Below, piece after piece: positions 41,674-51,835 of a DNA stretch of 64,000 bases. The notes under the pieces were generated by a model. It did no database searches and was not told the DNA's origin. It worked only from the letters and a program-made list of their open reading frames with translations. Position numbers and translations under genes: made by a program. This DNA comes from Azorinus chamasolen (taxonomy: Eukaryota > Mollusca > Bivalvia > Cardiida > Solecurtidae). Location of the stretch: contig OY755243.1 of assembly GCA_963576725.1 (NCBI GenBank), positions 42,641,243 to 42,705,242 of the forward strand, written 5' to 3'. Each line of letters begins with the position of its first letter. Position 1 is the first letter of the stretch.

Positions 41674-44600
41674 ATGGCTACCATGATCACGTTATGTGTG
41701 TCTCTAATTCTGATTGGAGTGTGTAAGAGCTATGCAGCTGAATCAACAATATCAGAGCTTCAGGGATCCATTGCCAAACTGATGCAGAGGAACGAAGAAC
41801 TGACAGCCACAGTAAACACTCTTCAAGATAGAGTGACAGAGATGGAAAAGGAAAGAGGTGCATGTCTAACACAGCCACTCTATGAATTCAGTTTAAACCC
41901 TTTATTCTATGAATATTCATATAAGAAATGATGACCTCATTTCTAATTAGATTAATTTTTAAAAAGGCATATTAATAAATGTCATATTGTCAAAGTAGAA
42001 ACTGTAGAATAATATCTATATTATATCATAATCAAACAGAGCAGACCCTGATCAGACGGCAAATATAGGCGGTCTGATTTGGGTCTACTCTAATTGCAAA
42101 GGCATAGAAATGCTTATTTATGTAGGAAATGTTAAAATGCAGGTGACTGCATAAAGGCGATGCGAAAGTAATGCAGTTACTTTCTCAGGTATGTTTCTGT
42201 TTATCTTTCGTCATGCAATGAGCTATCGCTCGTCGTAAAGACCGACAAAATATGTCTTGTATACGGTGCTTTAGGAAGGGTTAATATCAGATAAAGTCAC
42301 TTGCATCTATTGATCTGTTTGGATAACAAACTATAGGACAACATATAGAATATAATTCTAGTTAGTATAAATTCAGGTCGATGTTCAATGTCTTCAAGAT
42401 ACACAGCTTCAAATCCTTACCATGAGACAATGAAGACCACTGCTAAACATTGTATTGGTTAAATTGCCCAACCTTTTCTTTTCAAAATTAGTACCACAGT
42501 AACAAACAGCTTGGATCCTGATTAGGGCACCGAGATACTCGATGTCTCATCTAGATCCAAACTGTTTGCATGAGTAATCACAGATGCGACACTGACAGTG
42601 GAATATATTTTTTATAATTATAATTCGAGAAACGAATGTTGTTTTTAAGCCTTTATCTGACGGAGACTCAGTTTGCAAACATATTAGATCCTGATCAAAT
42701 GGATCCCATAGGAGCCATCTACTCAGAGTCTCTTCTGCGTATGGAATTATAAAGATTTGTTTCTACAGGTTTTTGTCATGGCCAAAACTCCTGTGTTCAT
42801 ATGCCAGTTTATAACTTTATCTAACTGCAACTCATGGTGCCATTATTTCTCATATTTCATCAGATCCAGATTTAGACTATTTTAGTGGGCGTTGAAAAGA
42901 GAATTACTATTTCCAGGACAACGTCAGGTATTGGTCAACCCTCAGCCAGAAATCGCCTTCATGGCAACAGCATTAAACCGGGAGGAACATCTTCACCTTA
43001 ACCAGCATATCATATACGACTCTGTCATCACTAACATTGGAAATGCGTACAACCCACAAACAGGAGAGTTCCAATGCCCGGTCACTGGTAAAATAAAATT
43101 GATATTAATTACACATTATTTTTTTTAAAAACCCAACCTATTATATTTATACATAGATAGAGAGACAGACAGACACAGCGAGAGACACACACACAGACAG
43201 ACATACAGAAAGACACGTAGACACACAGACAGGCTTGAAACGAACTACTTGGGAAATGTAATGCATAATTTTATGGCTCTATTAAATTACAATTATATCG
43301 AGTTCACAAAAGTATTATTAATGTAATGCATAACATTATAATCACAATGAATTAAAACCATTCCATGAAGGGAAATTGATAAAAAGAAAAGTGTATAACT
43401 CAAACTATACTATTTCGAGTCTACTGGGACTTTTCAAAGAACACAATCGACTATTCTTGTCTGTTTTGTTTTTTGTTTTGTTTTTTGAAAAAAAACCCTA
43501 TTAGGGTCGAAATATTATATTAAGAGCTATGTATTTATTAATTACAATACGCAACGTAATGTGTTATAATAGAGCTTCATTTTGGTTCATAGGCTGATGA
43601 ATATCCAAATGCTACGGGGCAAAACAAACTTATAACAAGAACCGGACGATTATTCATGTAAAATGGATGTTTAAAAGAATATTAATACGCTGAATAAAGG
43701 GAATAGCTGCCAACGGTACAAAGTGTAGAGTCAGAACTATAGTATTTACAAGCAAACAGAGAATATTATGTAGAAGCCATCTAATCTGGATCTACATTGT
43801 TTGCAAAGGCGTATCTGTGGATTACATCTATATGGTTAAGGTACTGAAGAAAAGAATGCACTTAACATTTACTCCCCTCGTCCCAATAACAATAACATAC
43901 ATATAGCTATGACGGTAATAAAATAAATCGGTAAATATATGTATAACCAGGCGAGTGACCGAAATGAATAGTAAATGTGACTGGAAATGTCAGGACCTGA
44001 TATGTTTGCTTGTGAAATAATGTTGATCTGATTCTACAGTATCTGCAATCCCGTGTTCATATGTGATTATAAAACCATTCAGCTAACTGATAAATATGGT
44101 GTCATGAATATTTCCAGTGTAAATGGTTAACTGATATATATATGGTGTCATCAATAGTCCCAGTGTAAATGGTTAACTGATATACAAGGTGTCATGAATA
44201 TTCCCAGTGTAAATGGTTAACTGATATGTATGGTGTCATGAATATGTCCAGTGTAAATGGTTAACGATAGGGTGTCCACCATTCATTCAGTTGGACTTCA
44301 CAGGCGGTTATATTTATAACAATAAAGCACATAATGTTACATTACCAGTACATTGCCTTGATAGAAGCTGCTAGTGTAGGATAATGGATAATATTTTATG
44401 CCCACGCGTTCTATATCGGTCTTATTGCGTTTGATCTGTCTGTCTGAATGTACGTATACATGTACGCCAATACATACATGTGTATGTTCGTTGATTTGTC
44501 TGAAACTTATCATTTGACCAGCCTTTGAACAATTATTTTAACTGTTTTGGATAAAAGGTCATATACTTGGTATGTATAACCATCTCATGAATCTATGTCA

Positions 44601-46908
44601 AGCTCAATGTCAATCTTCAAGATCAGTGGCTGTGTTGGGGACACGGTGTTTCACATGTTCAATGACTCTGTTGGGTACATAGTGTTTTACAATGGTTCTG
44701 TTAGGGACATAGTGTTTCACAAGATCAATGGCTCTGTTAGATACATAGTGTTTCAAAAGATCAATGGCTCTGTTAGGTACATAGTGTTTCAAAAGATCAG
44801 TGGCTCTGTTGGGGACATAGTGTTTCACAAGATCAGTGGCTCTGTTGGGTACATTGTGTTTTACAATGGTTCTGTTAGGTACATAGTGTTTCACAAGATC
44901 AATGGCTCTGTTGGGTACATTGTGTTTTACAATGGCTCTGTTAGGTACATAGTGTTTCACAAGATCAGTGGCTCTGTTGGGGACATAGTGATTCACAAGA
45001 TCAATGGCTCTGTTGGGTACATTGTGTTTTACAATGGTTTCACAAGAACAGTGGCTCTGTTGGGGACAAAGTGTTTCACAAGATCAGTGGCTCTGTTGGG
45101 GACATAGTGATTCACACGATCAATGGCTCTGTTGGGGACAAAGTGTTTCACAAGATCAATGGCTCTGTTGGGGACAAAGTGTTTCACAAGATCAATGGCT
45201 CTGTTGGGGACATGGTGTTTCACAAGATCAATGGCTCTGTTGGGGACATGGTGTTTCACAAGACCAGTGGCTCTGTTGGGGACATGGTGTTTCACAAGAC
45301 CAGTGGCTCTGTTGGGGACATATTGTTTCACAAGATCAGTGATTGTGTTGGGGACATAGTGTTTCACAAAATCAATGGCTCTGTTAGGGACATAGTGTTT
45401 CACAAGACCAATGGCTCTGTTGGGGACATATAGTGTTTCACAGATCAGTGGCTGTTTTGGTGACATAGTGTTTAACAAGAGACATGGCTGTGTTGGGGAT
45501 ACAGTGTTTCAAAAGATCAGTGACTCTGTTGGGGACATAGTGATTCACAATGGCTCTGTTGCGTACATAGTGTTTCACACGATCAATGGCTCTGTTGGGG
45601 ACACAGTGTTTCACAAGATCAGTGGCTGTGTTGGGGACGTATTGTTTCACAAGATCAGTGGTTGTGTTGGGGACGTAGTGTTTCACAAGACCAATGACTC
45701 TGTTGGGGACATATAGTGTTTCACAAGACCAATGGCTCTGTTAGGGACATAGTGTTTCACAAGACCAATGGCTCTGTTGGGGACATATAGTGTTTCACAG
45801 ATCAGTGACTGTTTTGGGGACATAGTGTTTCACAAGACCAATGGCTGTGTTGGGGACTTAGTGTTTGACAAAATCAATGGCTCTGTTGGGGACATAGTGA
45901 TTCACAATATCTCTGTTAGGGACGTAGTGGTTCACAATGGCTCTGTTGGGGACATAGGTTTTGGCTCTATTAAAGACAGTGTTTTGGATCTGTTGAGGAC
46001 ACAATGTTTGGCTCTGTTGGGGGACACAGTGTTTGGTTCTGTTGAGGGCACATTGCTTGGTTCTGTTGGGGCATAGTGTATCACAATGGCTCTGTTTTGT
46101 ACATAGTGTTTGGTTCTGTTGGGGACACAGTGTTTGGTTCTGTTGGGGACACAGTGTTTGATTCTGTTGGGGACATACTGTTTCACAATGGCTCTGTTGA
46201 TGATATAGTGCTTGGTTCTGTTGGGGGGCATAGTGTTTGGCCATGTTGGGGATATGGTGTTTCACAAATTCATCGTGCTATTCGTGGCATGATGTGACTG
46301 TTTTAAGCATGCTTGAACCCTTTATCGCATGAATAATCATGTCAGAAATAATGGCATTATGAATACTTATAAGTTGATTTTTACAATATGTGAACACATC
46401 CTAAATGCATATACATGAGGTAAAAGGTTATCCATACACTTAGTACTACCCTGATCTACTGAATACTAAGCGAGGTAAAGGGTTAACCATTTCAAAGCTG
46501 AATTTTATAGTGGAATAACCTATCAATGTTTAACTATAGAGTCCACTTCCTCTAGAATTCATCTGATCTGGGTCTACACTATCTGCACATGTCAGTGCAT
46601 GTATGTCCCACATTAAAGAGGTTAAGCTTGATATTTCAGGAACCTACCTTTTCAATTTCAACATCATGGCGGACAGCTCGAACTACATTGAGGGCGCCCT
46701 CTACGTGAATGGTAACCCCATCGTCCACGCGCTGAGTGACCAACACGATGACGGAACGTCCTGGGACATGGGCACCACTAACGCCATCTTACGTCTCATC
46801 GAGGGTGACGTTGTTTCCGTGTCTATCCTGTTTCCAAAAGGAGAAAATACCGTACATGGAAACAAGTACAACACATTCTCAGGATATCTTCTAAGGGCAG
46901 CAGTATAG
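41674..46908 (+). CDS. Secreted C1q domain-containing protein, 3 exons
   Basis: Exons 41674-41857, 42917-43087 and 46640-46908 join in phase 1 at both junctions to a 207-residue protein. Donors are AG/GTGCAT and TG/GTAAAA; acceptors are TTACTATTTCCAG and GATATTTCAG. Residues 1-21 form a signal peptide (ITLCVSLILIGVCKSYA), residues about 24-60 a heptad coiled coil (ISELQGSIAKLMQRNEELTA...), and residues about 70-207 a globular C1q domain. Typical C1q signatures are IAFMATALNREEHLHLNQHI, VITNIGNAYNPQTGEFQCPV, GTYLFNFNI and, at the end, YNTFSGYLL. There is no collagen repeat, so it is a C1q-like (sghC1q) lectin type rather than a C1q chain. In molluscs such proteins oligomerise through the coiled coil and C1q head and act in innate recognition; that role is by family. 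Intron 1 holds MITEs up to 60 bp from exon 2; intron 2 is 3.5 kb, half of it a 36-bp minisatellite. Confidence 0.9.
41892..42135. mobile_element. TTAA-A MITE in C1q intron 1
   Basis: ACCCTTTATTCTATGAATAT; GAGCAGACCCTGATCAGACG / GGTCTGATTTGGGTCTACTC; apex decayed to GCAAATATAGGC. A D fragment follows to 42245. Confidence 0.78.
42440..42602. mobile_element. TTAA-F1 MITE, inverted, in C1q intron 1
   Basis: AAACAGCTTGGATCCTGATT / CATCTAGATCCAAACTGTTT around ACCGAGATACTCGATG; end CGACACTGACAGTGG. Confidence 0.7.
42648..42860. mobile_element. TTAA-A MITE next to C1q exon 2
   Basis: GCAAACATATTAGATCCTGA; apex GGATCCCATAGGAGCC; tail GTTCATATGCCAGTTTATAA. It ends within about 60 bp of the exon-2 acceptor. 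Confidence 0.68.
43140..43235. repeat. (GA/CA)n microsatellite
   Basis: GAGAGACAGACAGACACAGC and ACACACACACAGACAGACAT. Confidence 0.85.
43486..43570. mobile_element. Possible FB foldback remnant
   Basis: ATTAGGGTCGAAATATTATA with TTAAGAGC resembles the FB arm TAGTGGTCGAAATATTAGAT. Confidence 0.35.
43640..43850. mobile_element. TTAA-A MITE, decayed
   Basis: ATGTAAAATGGATGTTTAAA, CAAAGTGTAGAGTCAGAACT, GCAAACAGAGAATATTATGT, TCTAATCTGGATCTACATTG. Confidence 0.6.
44086..44268. repeat. 46-bp minisatellite grown from a family-A right end
   Basis: Four units of CTGATAT, ATGGTGTCATGAATATTCCC, AGTGTAAATGGTTAA. The unit matches the terminal 45 bp of a family-A copy whose hairpin side lies just upstream (43990-44085). 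Confidence 0.85.
44600..46280. repeat. 36-bp minisatellite in C1q intron 2
   Basis: About 45 units of GGCTCTGTTGGGGACATAGT plus GTTTCACAAGATCAAT, with 18-, 24- and 39-bp variants towards the right. As 36 is a multiple of 3, long frames remain open on both strands; the array is bounded by splice sites of the C1q gene and is not read as coding. Confidence 0.95.
46306..46600. mobile_element. TTAA-A fragments before C1q exon 3
   Basis: ACCCTTTATCGCATGAATAA ... TGAGGTAAAAGGTTA, then ATTCATCTGATCTGGGTCTA, CACTATCTGCACATG. These lie within 40 bp of the exon-3 acceptor. Confidence 0.6.
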
Positions 46909-47205
46909 ATTTATGGAAAGAACAACTCCATAAGATGAAGACCAAATCAGGAGCACTGCTTGTGGTGTATTTATCTACTTTTTAAGAAGGAAGATAATTT
47001 AATATTAATATGTATGGAAGATAAAGAATAATCATTGAATAAGAAGTTTTATTGAAATAAGTTTGCTATTCCCCCTACATATACTGTGGCATTCGGGGTA
47101 TAAGTTTCTGTAAACACTGCGTCAGAAAACATACATGTATTATTCAAATTAGTAATCACATAGTGTCGAATAATCGCATTCGGTTTGCAAGTGAAATATT
47201 GAACT

Positions 47206-47390
47206 TTTCTCTTCACTCCATGAATGTCACGCAAGAATTGATTCATATTTATTATAGCATATGAATAAGAATTGATTAAGCTCTGGTAAAACCTACAGAA
47301 CCATGTCTACATAAGTCCATAAGTAAATAAAGAAGACTCCTACAGGAGCCGTCTGAACAGCGTCTATTCTGTTTGCAAAGGCGACAACCA
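47206..47390. mobile_element. TTAA-A MITE, partial
   Basis: TCTTCACTCCATGAATGTCA; AGACTCCTACAGGAGCCGTC; end TTTGCAAAGGCG. Confidence 0.65.
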
Positions 47391-47462
47391 CAAGTAAACA
47401 TGGTTCGCACGTCAGCATAAATATAAGCTTGAAATTTCGCTGTAATATAAAAGAACAGTAAT

Positions 47463-47614
47463 ACAGTAAAACATCTCTATAGTGATCTAATAATGAATAA
47501 GCATGGTCGTCTACAAGAGTAGGTGGTAGTTTTGTTCAGGACTACTGTATACAGTAAGCTCCCTCCTCCTGCTTTAATATGCCACCTGTCTTAAATCCCA
47601 GAATAAGACAATAT
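47463..47614. mobile_element. TA-D MITE, right part lost
   Basis: CAGTAAAACATCTCTATAGT, AGGTGGTAGTTTTGTTCAGG, GCTTTAATATGCCACCTGTC. It runs into a G element at TTTAA. Confidence 0.65.
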
Positions 47615-47876
47615 TTAAAACCCTTCGCTTGCTGTTCACGTCAATATACCTACCTGTAAATAGTGAAGACCCAGATGAGACAGCTCCTGCAGGAGCTGTC
47701 TCATCAGGGTCTGCACTATTTACAAGTTGATCGTGCAACCAGTGCACTCCACAACAGTGATTGCACAGCGAAATACTTGTACACAGTGAAGATATATATA
47801 TATATATGTAATTATACAACAGGGCATGGGTAAAGAATGAGAAAAGTATTTTAAAATTGAGCAAGAGAAGGGTTAA
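47615..47876. mobile_element. TTAA-G MITE, complete
   Basis: CCCTTCGCTTGCTGTTCACG to GAGCAAGAGAAGGGTTAA. Arms TGAAGACCCAGATGAGACAG / CTGTCTCATCAGGGTCTGCA, apex GCTCCTGCAGGAGC. A (TA)n expansion (ATATATATATATATG) sits in its right flank. Confidence 0.92.
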
Positions 47877-48123
47877 CCCTTTTCTCCATGACTATACGTG
47901 TGAGCATTAATGATATCATTGATATTAATTAGGTTACTTATTTTATAATGAAACATGAACACATGAAGGTTTGATCATGGCAGACAATGTAGAATCATAG
48001 CTTTATTTTTTCATAAGCAAACAGTACAGGCCCTGATCAGACGGTTCCTATTGTAGCCTTCTGAACTCGATCTACTCTGTTTGAAAAGGCGTAGAAAGGG
48101 GCATTTGTGGTGTAAAGGGTTAA
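47873..48123. mobile_element. TTAA-A MITE
   Basis: Shares TTAA with G. ACAGGCCCTGATCAGACGGT; apex GGTTCCTATTGTAGCC; end GGTGTAAAGGGTTAA. Confidence 0.82.
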
Positions 48124-48154
48124 GTGATCATAAGAAAGAGTGTTCACTGTGTAT

Positions 48155-48356
48155 ATATTGAATGATAACGCCATTGCAGACAGAGAAGACCCAGATCAGA
48201 CGGCCCCTGGAGGAGGGTCTGTTCTGTTTTCTTATAGAGAAAAATAAATTCTACAGTTTCTGATATGGCAAAAATACATGTGCTCACGTGCCACCATGAG
48301 CATCCAGTAACTGATATCCATGTTGTCGTTATTTCTTACAAGAATATTCAAATGTT
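48155..48356. mobile_element. TTAA-A MITE, hairpin trimmed
   Basis: GAAGACCCAGATCAGACGGC, CCCTGGAGGAGGGTCTGTTC; tail GTGCTCACGTGCCACCATGA. Confidence 0.72.
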
Positions 48357-48412
48357 TATAAATAGTAAGCCGAAATAAAACACGACAAACTTTAATATTA
48401 AGTTTAATAATA

Positions 48413-48857
48413 CAGTAGAACCTGTCTTAAATGACCATTAATTTATTGAACAGAGAAGTCTTAAAAAGCAGATAGGTGCTTAATGCCGGGCAAAAGTATC
48501 ACAGAAAGCTCCTATATGCGCTTTCTGCATTAGTTTTGACTTGTATTAACCCTTCGCTTGCTATTCACGTCAATATACCTACCTGTAAATAGTGAAGACC
48601 CAGATGAGACAGCTCCTGCAGGAGCTGTCTCATCAGGGTCTGCACTATTTACAAGTTGATTGTGCAACAAATGCACTCCACAGCAGTGATTGCACAGTGA
48701 TATACATGTACTTGTACACAGTGAAGATATATGTAATTATACAACAGGACATGGATAAAAAATGAGAAATGTAGTTAAGAGAGAGTTAAGCTATCACTTG
48801 CCTAATAGGTCCATAGTTACACTTGTTTTTGAGGGTCGTTTAAGACAGGTTCTACTA
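48413..48857. mobile_element. TA-D MITE interrupted by G
   Basis: CAGTAGAACCTGTCTTAAAT to TAAGACAGGTTCTACTA, TA on both sides. The hairpin arm GACTTGTATTAA is cut at its TTAA and resumes TTAAGCTATCACTTGCC. Confidence 0.88.
48546..48789. mobile_element. TTAA-G MITE inserted in a D hairpin
   Basis: TTAACCCTTCGCTTGCTATT; arms and apex as at 47615. The right end is eroded (GTAGTTAAGAGAGAGTTAA). Confidence 0.88.
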
Positions 48858-49047
48858 TACAACAGAGTATCGCTGTGACAACGTAATTCATTAGCATAGG
48901 AGTGTGTATAAAGTAGGCAGTTGCATAATGCAGGGCAAACGAAATGCAAAAAAACTCCTATTGGAGCTTTCTACATAACTATTGTTCTACATTAAGCTAT
49001 CACCTGTTTAAAGAATCACAATTTAGACTTCTTTTGGTCGGTCGTAT

Positions 49048-49454
49048 TTAACAATTTCCCTCATACAAACGCCTTTTCACGCATCTGCAAACAGAGAAGA
49101 CCCAGATCAGACGGCTCCTATAGGAGTCGTCTGATCAGGGTCTGCTCTGTTTGCTATTGGAGCTTGATAGGTTTGTTTCTTTAGTTTCTAAAATGGTTAT
49201 AATGAAACAAATACTTGAATTGCTATTATCTAATAGTTCGACCACTAAGGGTCTTTTTCAAAGATTATCATGTTTGAAAAAGGTCCTTAGTGGTCGAAAT
49301 ATTAGATCAGAGCAATTCAAGTATCTGTGTATTATATTAATTCCCTTTTTTAGAATATTTTCTTCTTTATATTGACACACTTTCCATCTTTCAGTATGAC
49401 TATATCCAGAAGGTATTGAAATTTGGAATAAACAGAGAACAAGGAAAGGGTTAA
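49048..49454. mobile_element. TTAA-A2 MITE interrupted by FB
   Basis: TTAACAATTTCCCTCATACA; arms GAAGACCCAGATCAGACGGC / GTCGTCTGATCAGGGTCTGC, apex GGCTCCTATAGGAGTC; TTTCTAAAATGGTTATAATG, then the FB copy, then GGTATTGAAATTTGGAATAA. Confidence 0.85.
49210..49367. mobile_element. Foldback element FB, second copy
   Basis: ATACTTGAATTGCTATTATC and inverse GATCAGAGCAATTCAAGTAT around GATTATCATG; the same asymmetric tail TATTATATTAATTCCCTTTT. Flanking 12-mers TATAATGAAACA (49198-49209) and TATATTGACACA (49368-49379) match at 10 of 12. Confidence 0.8.
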
Positions 49455-49468
49455 GAAAATGTACTGTA

Positions 49469-49674
49469 CAGTAAAACCTCTCTATAACGGCCACTAAATT
49501 ATGTTAATTAGTTGGTATTTAGGCCAGGTAGCTGCTTAAAGCAAGGTGAAAGTAAAACAGAACGCTCCTATAGGAGCGTTCTGTTTTACTTTCACCTTGC
49601 TTTAAGCAGCCACCTGCTTTTAACCTGCTTTTAACACAAAATAATTTAGTGGCCGTTATAGAGAGGTTTTACTG
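49469..49674. mobile_element. TA-B MITE, complete
   Basis: CAGTAAAACCTCTCTATAAC and inverse; perfect apex CGCTCCTATAGGAGCG; a 13-bp duplication CCTGCTTTTAA on the right. It starts exactly at the TA end of the preceding D element. Confidence 0.92.
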
Positions 49675-49700
49675 TACTCTGTTGGAAATGTGTTGTACCA

Positions 49701-49942
49701 TTAACCCTTTACTCCATACATACGCCTTTCTTCGCTTTTGCAAACAGAGTAGACCCAGATCAGACGGCTCCTGTAGGAACCGTCAAATCAGGGTCTGCTC
49801 TTTTACTTATGAAGTAATACAGATATGATACAGTGATACAGTTTCTGTCATAACAAAGAACTCCATTGTTCGTAGTGCCGTTATAAAAAATAGTTTACGG
49901 TGTCTTTATTTCCAGCATGAACATTCATGGAGAAGTCTGTTG
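49701..49942. mobile_element. TTAA-A MITE
   Basis: TTAACCCTTTACTCCATACA; GTAGACCCAGATCAGACGGC / AACCGTCAAATCAGGGTCTG; apex GGCTCCTGTAGGAACC. Confidence 0.88.
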
Positions 49943-50098
49943 AAAATTAGTGAGTACGTAATACTATTGTCAAACAGTTTGGATTCAGATGAGACACATA
50001 ATAATTCGTCTTATCAAAGAACAACCTCTTTGACACCCTAGTCAGACATCACTTACATGTATTTTGATTAGAATGAAATGTGGGGGTCTTCTTTGGAG

Positions 50099-50312
50099 AC
50101 TGACTTTCGCTGTCGACGGCGAATCTGTAAATACCTTTGCAAACAGTGTGGACTCAAATGAGGCGCCGATCAACTCGGCAACTCGGTGTCTCAGCAGGAT
50201 AGAAAATGTTTTTTTATGTTTTAAAAAATAAAATCAAGGAAAACAACAGTGAAATTTCAAGCAGACGACATTTTTTGCAGACGACAATATACGGCATTAA
50301 AGAGTTCGGTGC
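50099..50312. mobile_element. TTAA-F1 MITE
   Basis: TTTCGCTGTCGACGGCGAAT; GCAAACAGTGTGGACTCAAA; apex GCCGATCAACTCGGC with an ACTCGGC duplication; tail TTGCAGACGACAATATACGG. Confidence 0.78.
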
Positions 50313-50398
50313 ACAAATAATGTCTCCCAAAATTTGGATCCAAGCTGTTTGCAAACGCGAGTTAGATCTCTGATATCGGGCTAAGGTTAAAGGGTTAA
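50312..50398. mobile_element. TTAA-F fragment
   Basis: AAAATTTGGATCCAAGCTGT, TTGCAAACGCGAG, end CGGGCTAAGGTTAA. Confidence 0.55.
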
Positions 50399-50490
50399 GG
50401 TAGTTGGTTTAACGTTTAAGGGTTAAGATAGTTTGTTTAAGGTAGTTGGTTTAAGGTTTAACGATGAAGGTAGTTAGTTTAACGTTTGAG
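50385..50490. repeat. GGTAGTTGGTTTAACGTTTAAG minisatellite
   Basis: Four to five imperfect units of GGTAGTTGGTTTAACGTTTA. They begin at a MITE-terminal AAAGGGTTAA and may have grown from it. Confidence 0.8.
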
Positions 50491-50665
50491 TCTGCTCAGG
50501 GTCTGCTTTGTTTGCTTATGTAATTTGATAGATCTGTTTCTTTAGTTTCTAAAATAGCTACACAGTTCCACCTTCCATAGTTCATTATAACCAGTTTGTC
50601 CATAAATATTCAAAGGTATTGAATTTTTTAATAAATATAGAACAGGGAAATGTTTAAGGGTTAAG
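50485..50665. mobile_element. TTAA-A2 MITE, left half lost
   Basis: GAGTCTGCTCAGGGTCTGCT, TTTCTAAAATAGCTACACAG, GGTATTGAATTTTTTAATAA, end GGGAAATGTTTAA. Confidence 0.75.
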
Positions 50666-50895
50666 GTAACTGAATAAGTGTACTGTAATATGATCGACAA
50701 GCGTGACAGATTGACAGTCAGTGTCACTCGGGGTGAAAACTTTGCAAGGGGTAAAACTTGTCGCCCAAAATACTTAACTTGATATTTGAGACTTTTGAGA
50801 AAGAAGAAGCACCTAACTAATCCACGTCTAATCTGGATCTGGGTCCAAACTGTTTGCATATGCCATTCTTCTGAAGCAAACTAAATGCCTGGTAG

Positions 50896-51136
50896 TTAAC
50901 CCTTCGCTTGCTGAATTTTAAAATATATTTCTTCTTCTTTACCCATGCCCTGTTTTATAATTACATATATCTTCACTGTGTACAAGTATTTCGCTATGCA
51001 ATCACTGCTGTCGAGTGCACTGGTTGCACAATCAACTTGTAAATAGTGCAGACCCTGATGAGACAGTAGCTGTCTCATCTGGGTCTTCACTATTTACAGG
51101 TAGGTAGATTGACGTGTATAGCAAGCGAATGGTTAA
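50896..51136. mobile_element. TTAA-G MITE, inverted orientation
   Basis: TTAACCCTTCGCTTGCTGAA to AGCAAGCGAATGGTTAA; arms GTGCAGACCCTGATGAGACA / CTGTCTCATCTGGGTCTTCA; apex reduced to GTAGC. Confidence 0.9.
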
Positions 51137-51210
51137 TATTGCTATCGCTACATCTTTGGAAATGCTCGTAACATAAGTCAGCTAGATGTGGAAACTATGG
51201 CTAAATTCAT

Positions 51211-51390
51211 TTAACCCTTACCTGATGAATATAAACGATGAATATTTAGCTTACTTTTATGTCATTTTTCCATTACAGAAAGTGTAGAATCGGACCCATA
51301 TCAGTTCATAGTCAAACAGAGTATACTCTGGTCATACGTCTCATTTAGGATTCATCTGATCTGGGTTTGCTAAGGCATCGCTGCATGTCT
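51211..51390. mobile_element. TTAA-A MITE, right end lost
   Basis: TTAACCCTTACCTGATGAAT, AGAAAGTGTAGAATCGGACC, AACAGAGTATACTCTGGTCA, ATTCATCTGATCTGGGTTTG. Confidence 0.7.
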
Positions 51391-51674
51391 CTATCATGTT
51401 ATTATTTCCTAACTTTCATTTGATAGGGGTTATTCTGCAAACATCACATACTTTGGTTAGACGGTTCAAGAGCCATTTGGTCGTTGTTTACATTGTGTCC
51501 ATTGTAAGGGACAATTTGCATACATCGGTTAAGCTGTAAGAATACATAGACCCTTACTATCTGTTTCTCTATATGTCTGTCCGTGGCGCTATATATCTGT
51601 CTCTCTGTTTCATAGAGGCCTGGCATAAAATGCTTTTAAAAACGTAAACGTAAGATAACACATAACATTAACAG

Positions 51675-51835
51675 TGAATTAGGGAGCTTGAAAACCTTCA
51701 GTCTGTGTCCGGTGATTTTAGTACACATTAGTGGGAAGCTTGAAAACCTTCAGTCTGTGTCCGGTGATTTTAGTACAAATCAGTGGGGAGCCTGAAAACC
51801 TTCAGTCCTTGCACGGTTATAGTACACATAATGGG
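51675..51835. repeat. 51-bp tandem repeat, 3 copies
   Basis: Each unit contains GAGCTTGAAAACCTTCAGTC and GTGTCCGGTGATTTTAGTAC. No gene is seen from 51390 to 52170 otherwise. Confidence 0.9.

Larger units (their letters stand above)
48862..49466. mobile_element. TA-D MITE hosting A2 and FB
   Basis: GGCAGTTGCATAATGCAGGG, apex ACTCCTATTGGAGCTT, CATTAAGCTATCACCTG, then GGTCGGTCGTATTTAA. The right end resumes TTAAGAAAATGTACTG after the A2 element. Confidence 0.68.

Noticed and set aside
44595..46297. Long repetitive frames on both strands of the 36-bp array
   Set aside because: A unit length divisible by three keeps all frames open; the array is flanked by C1q splice sites.
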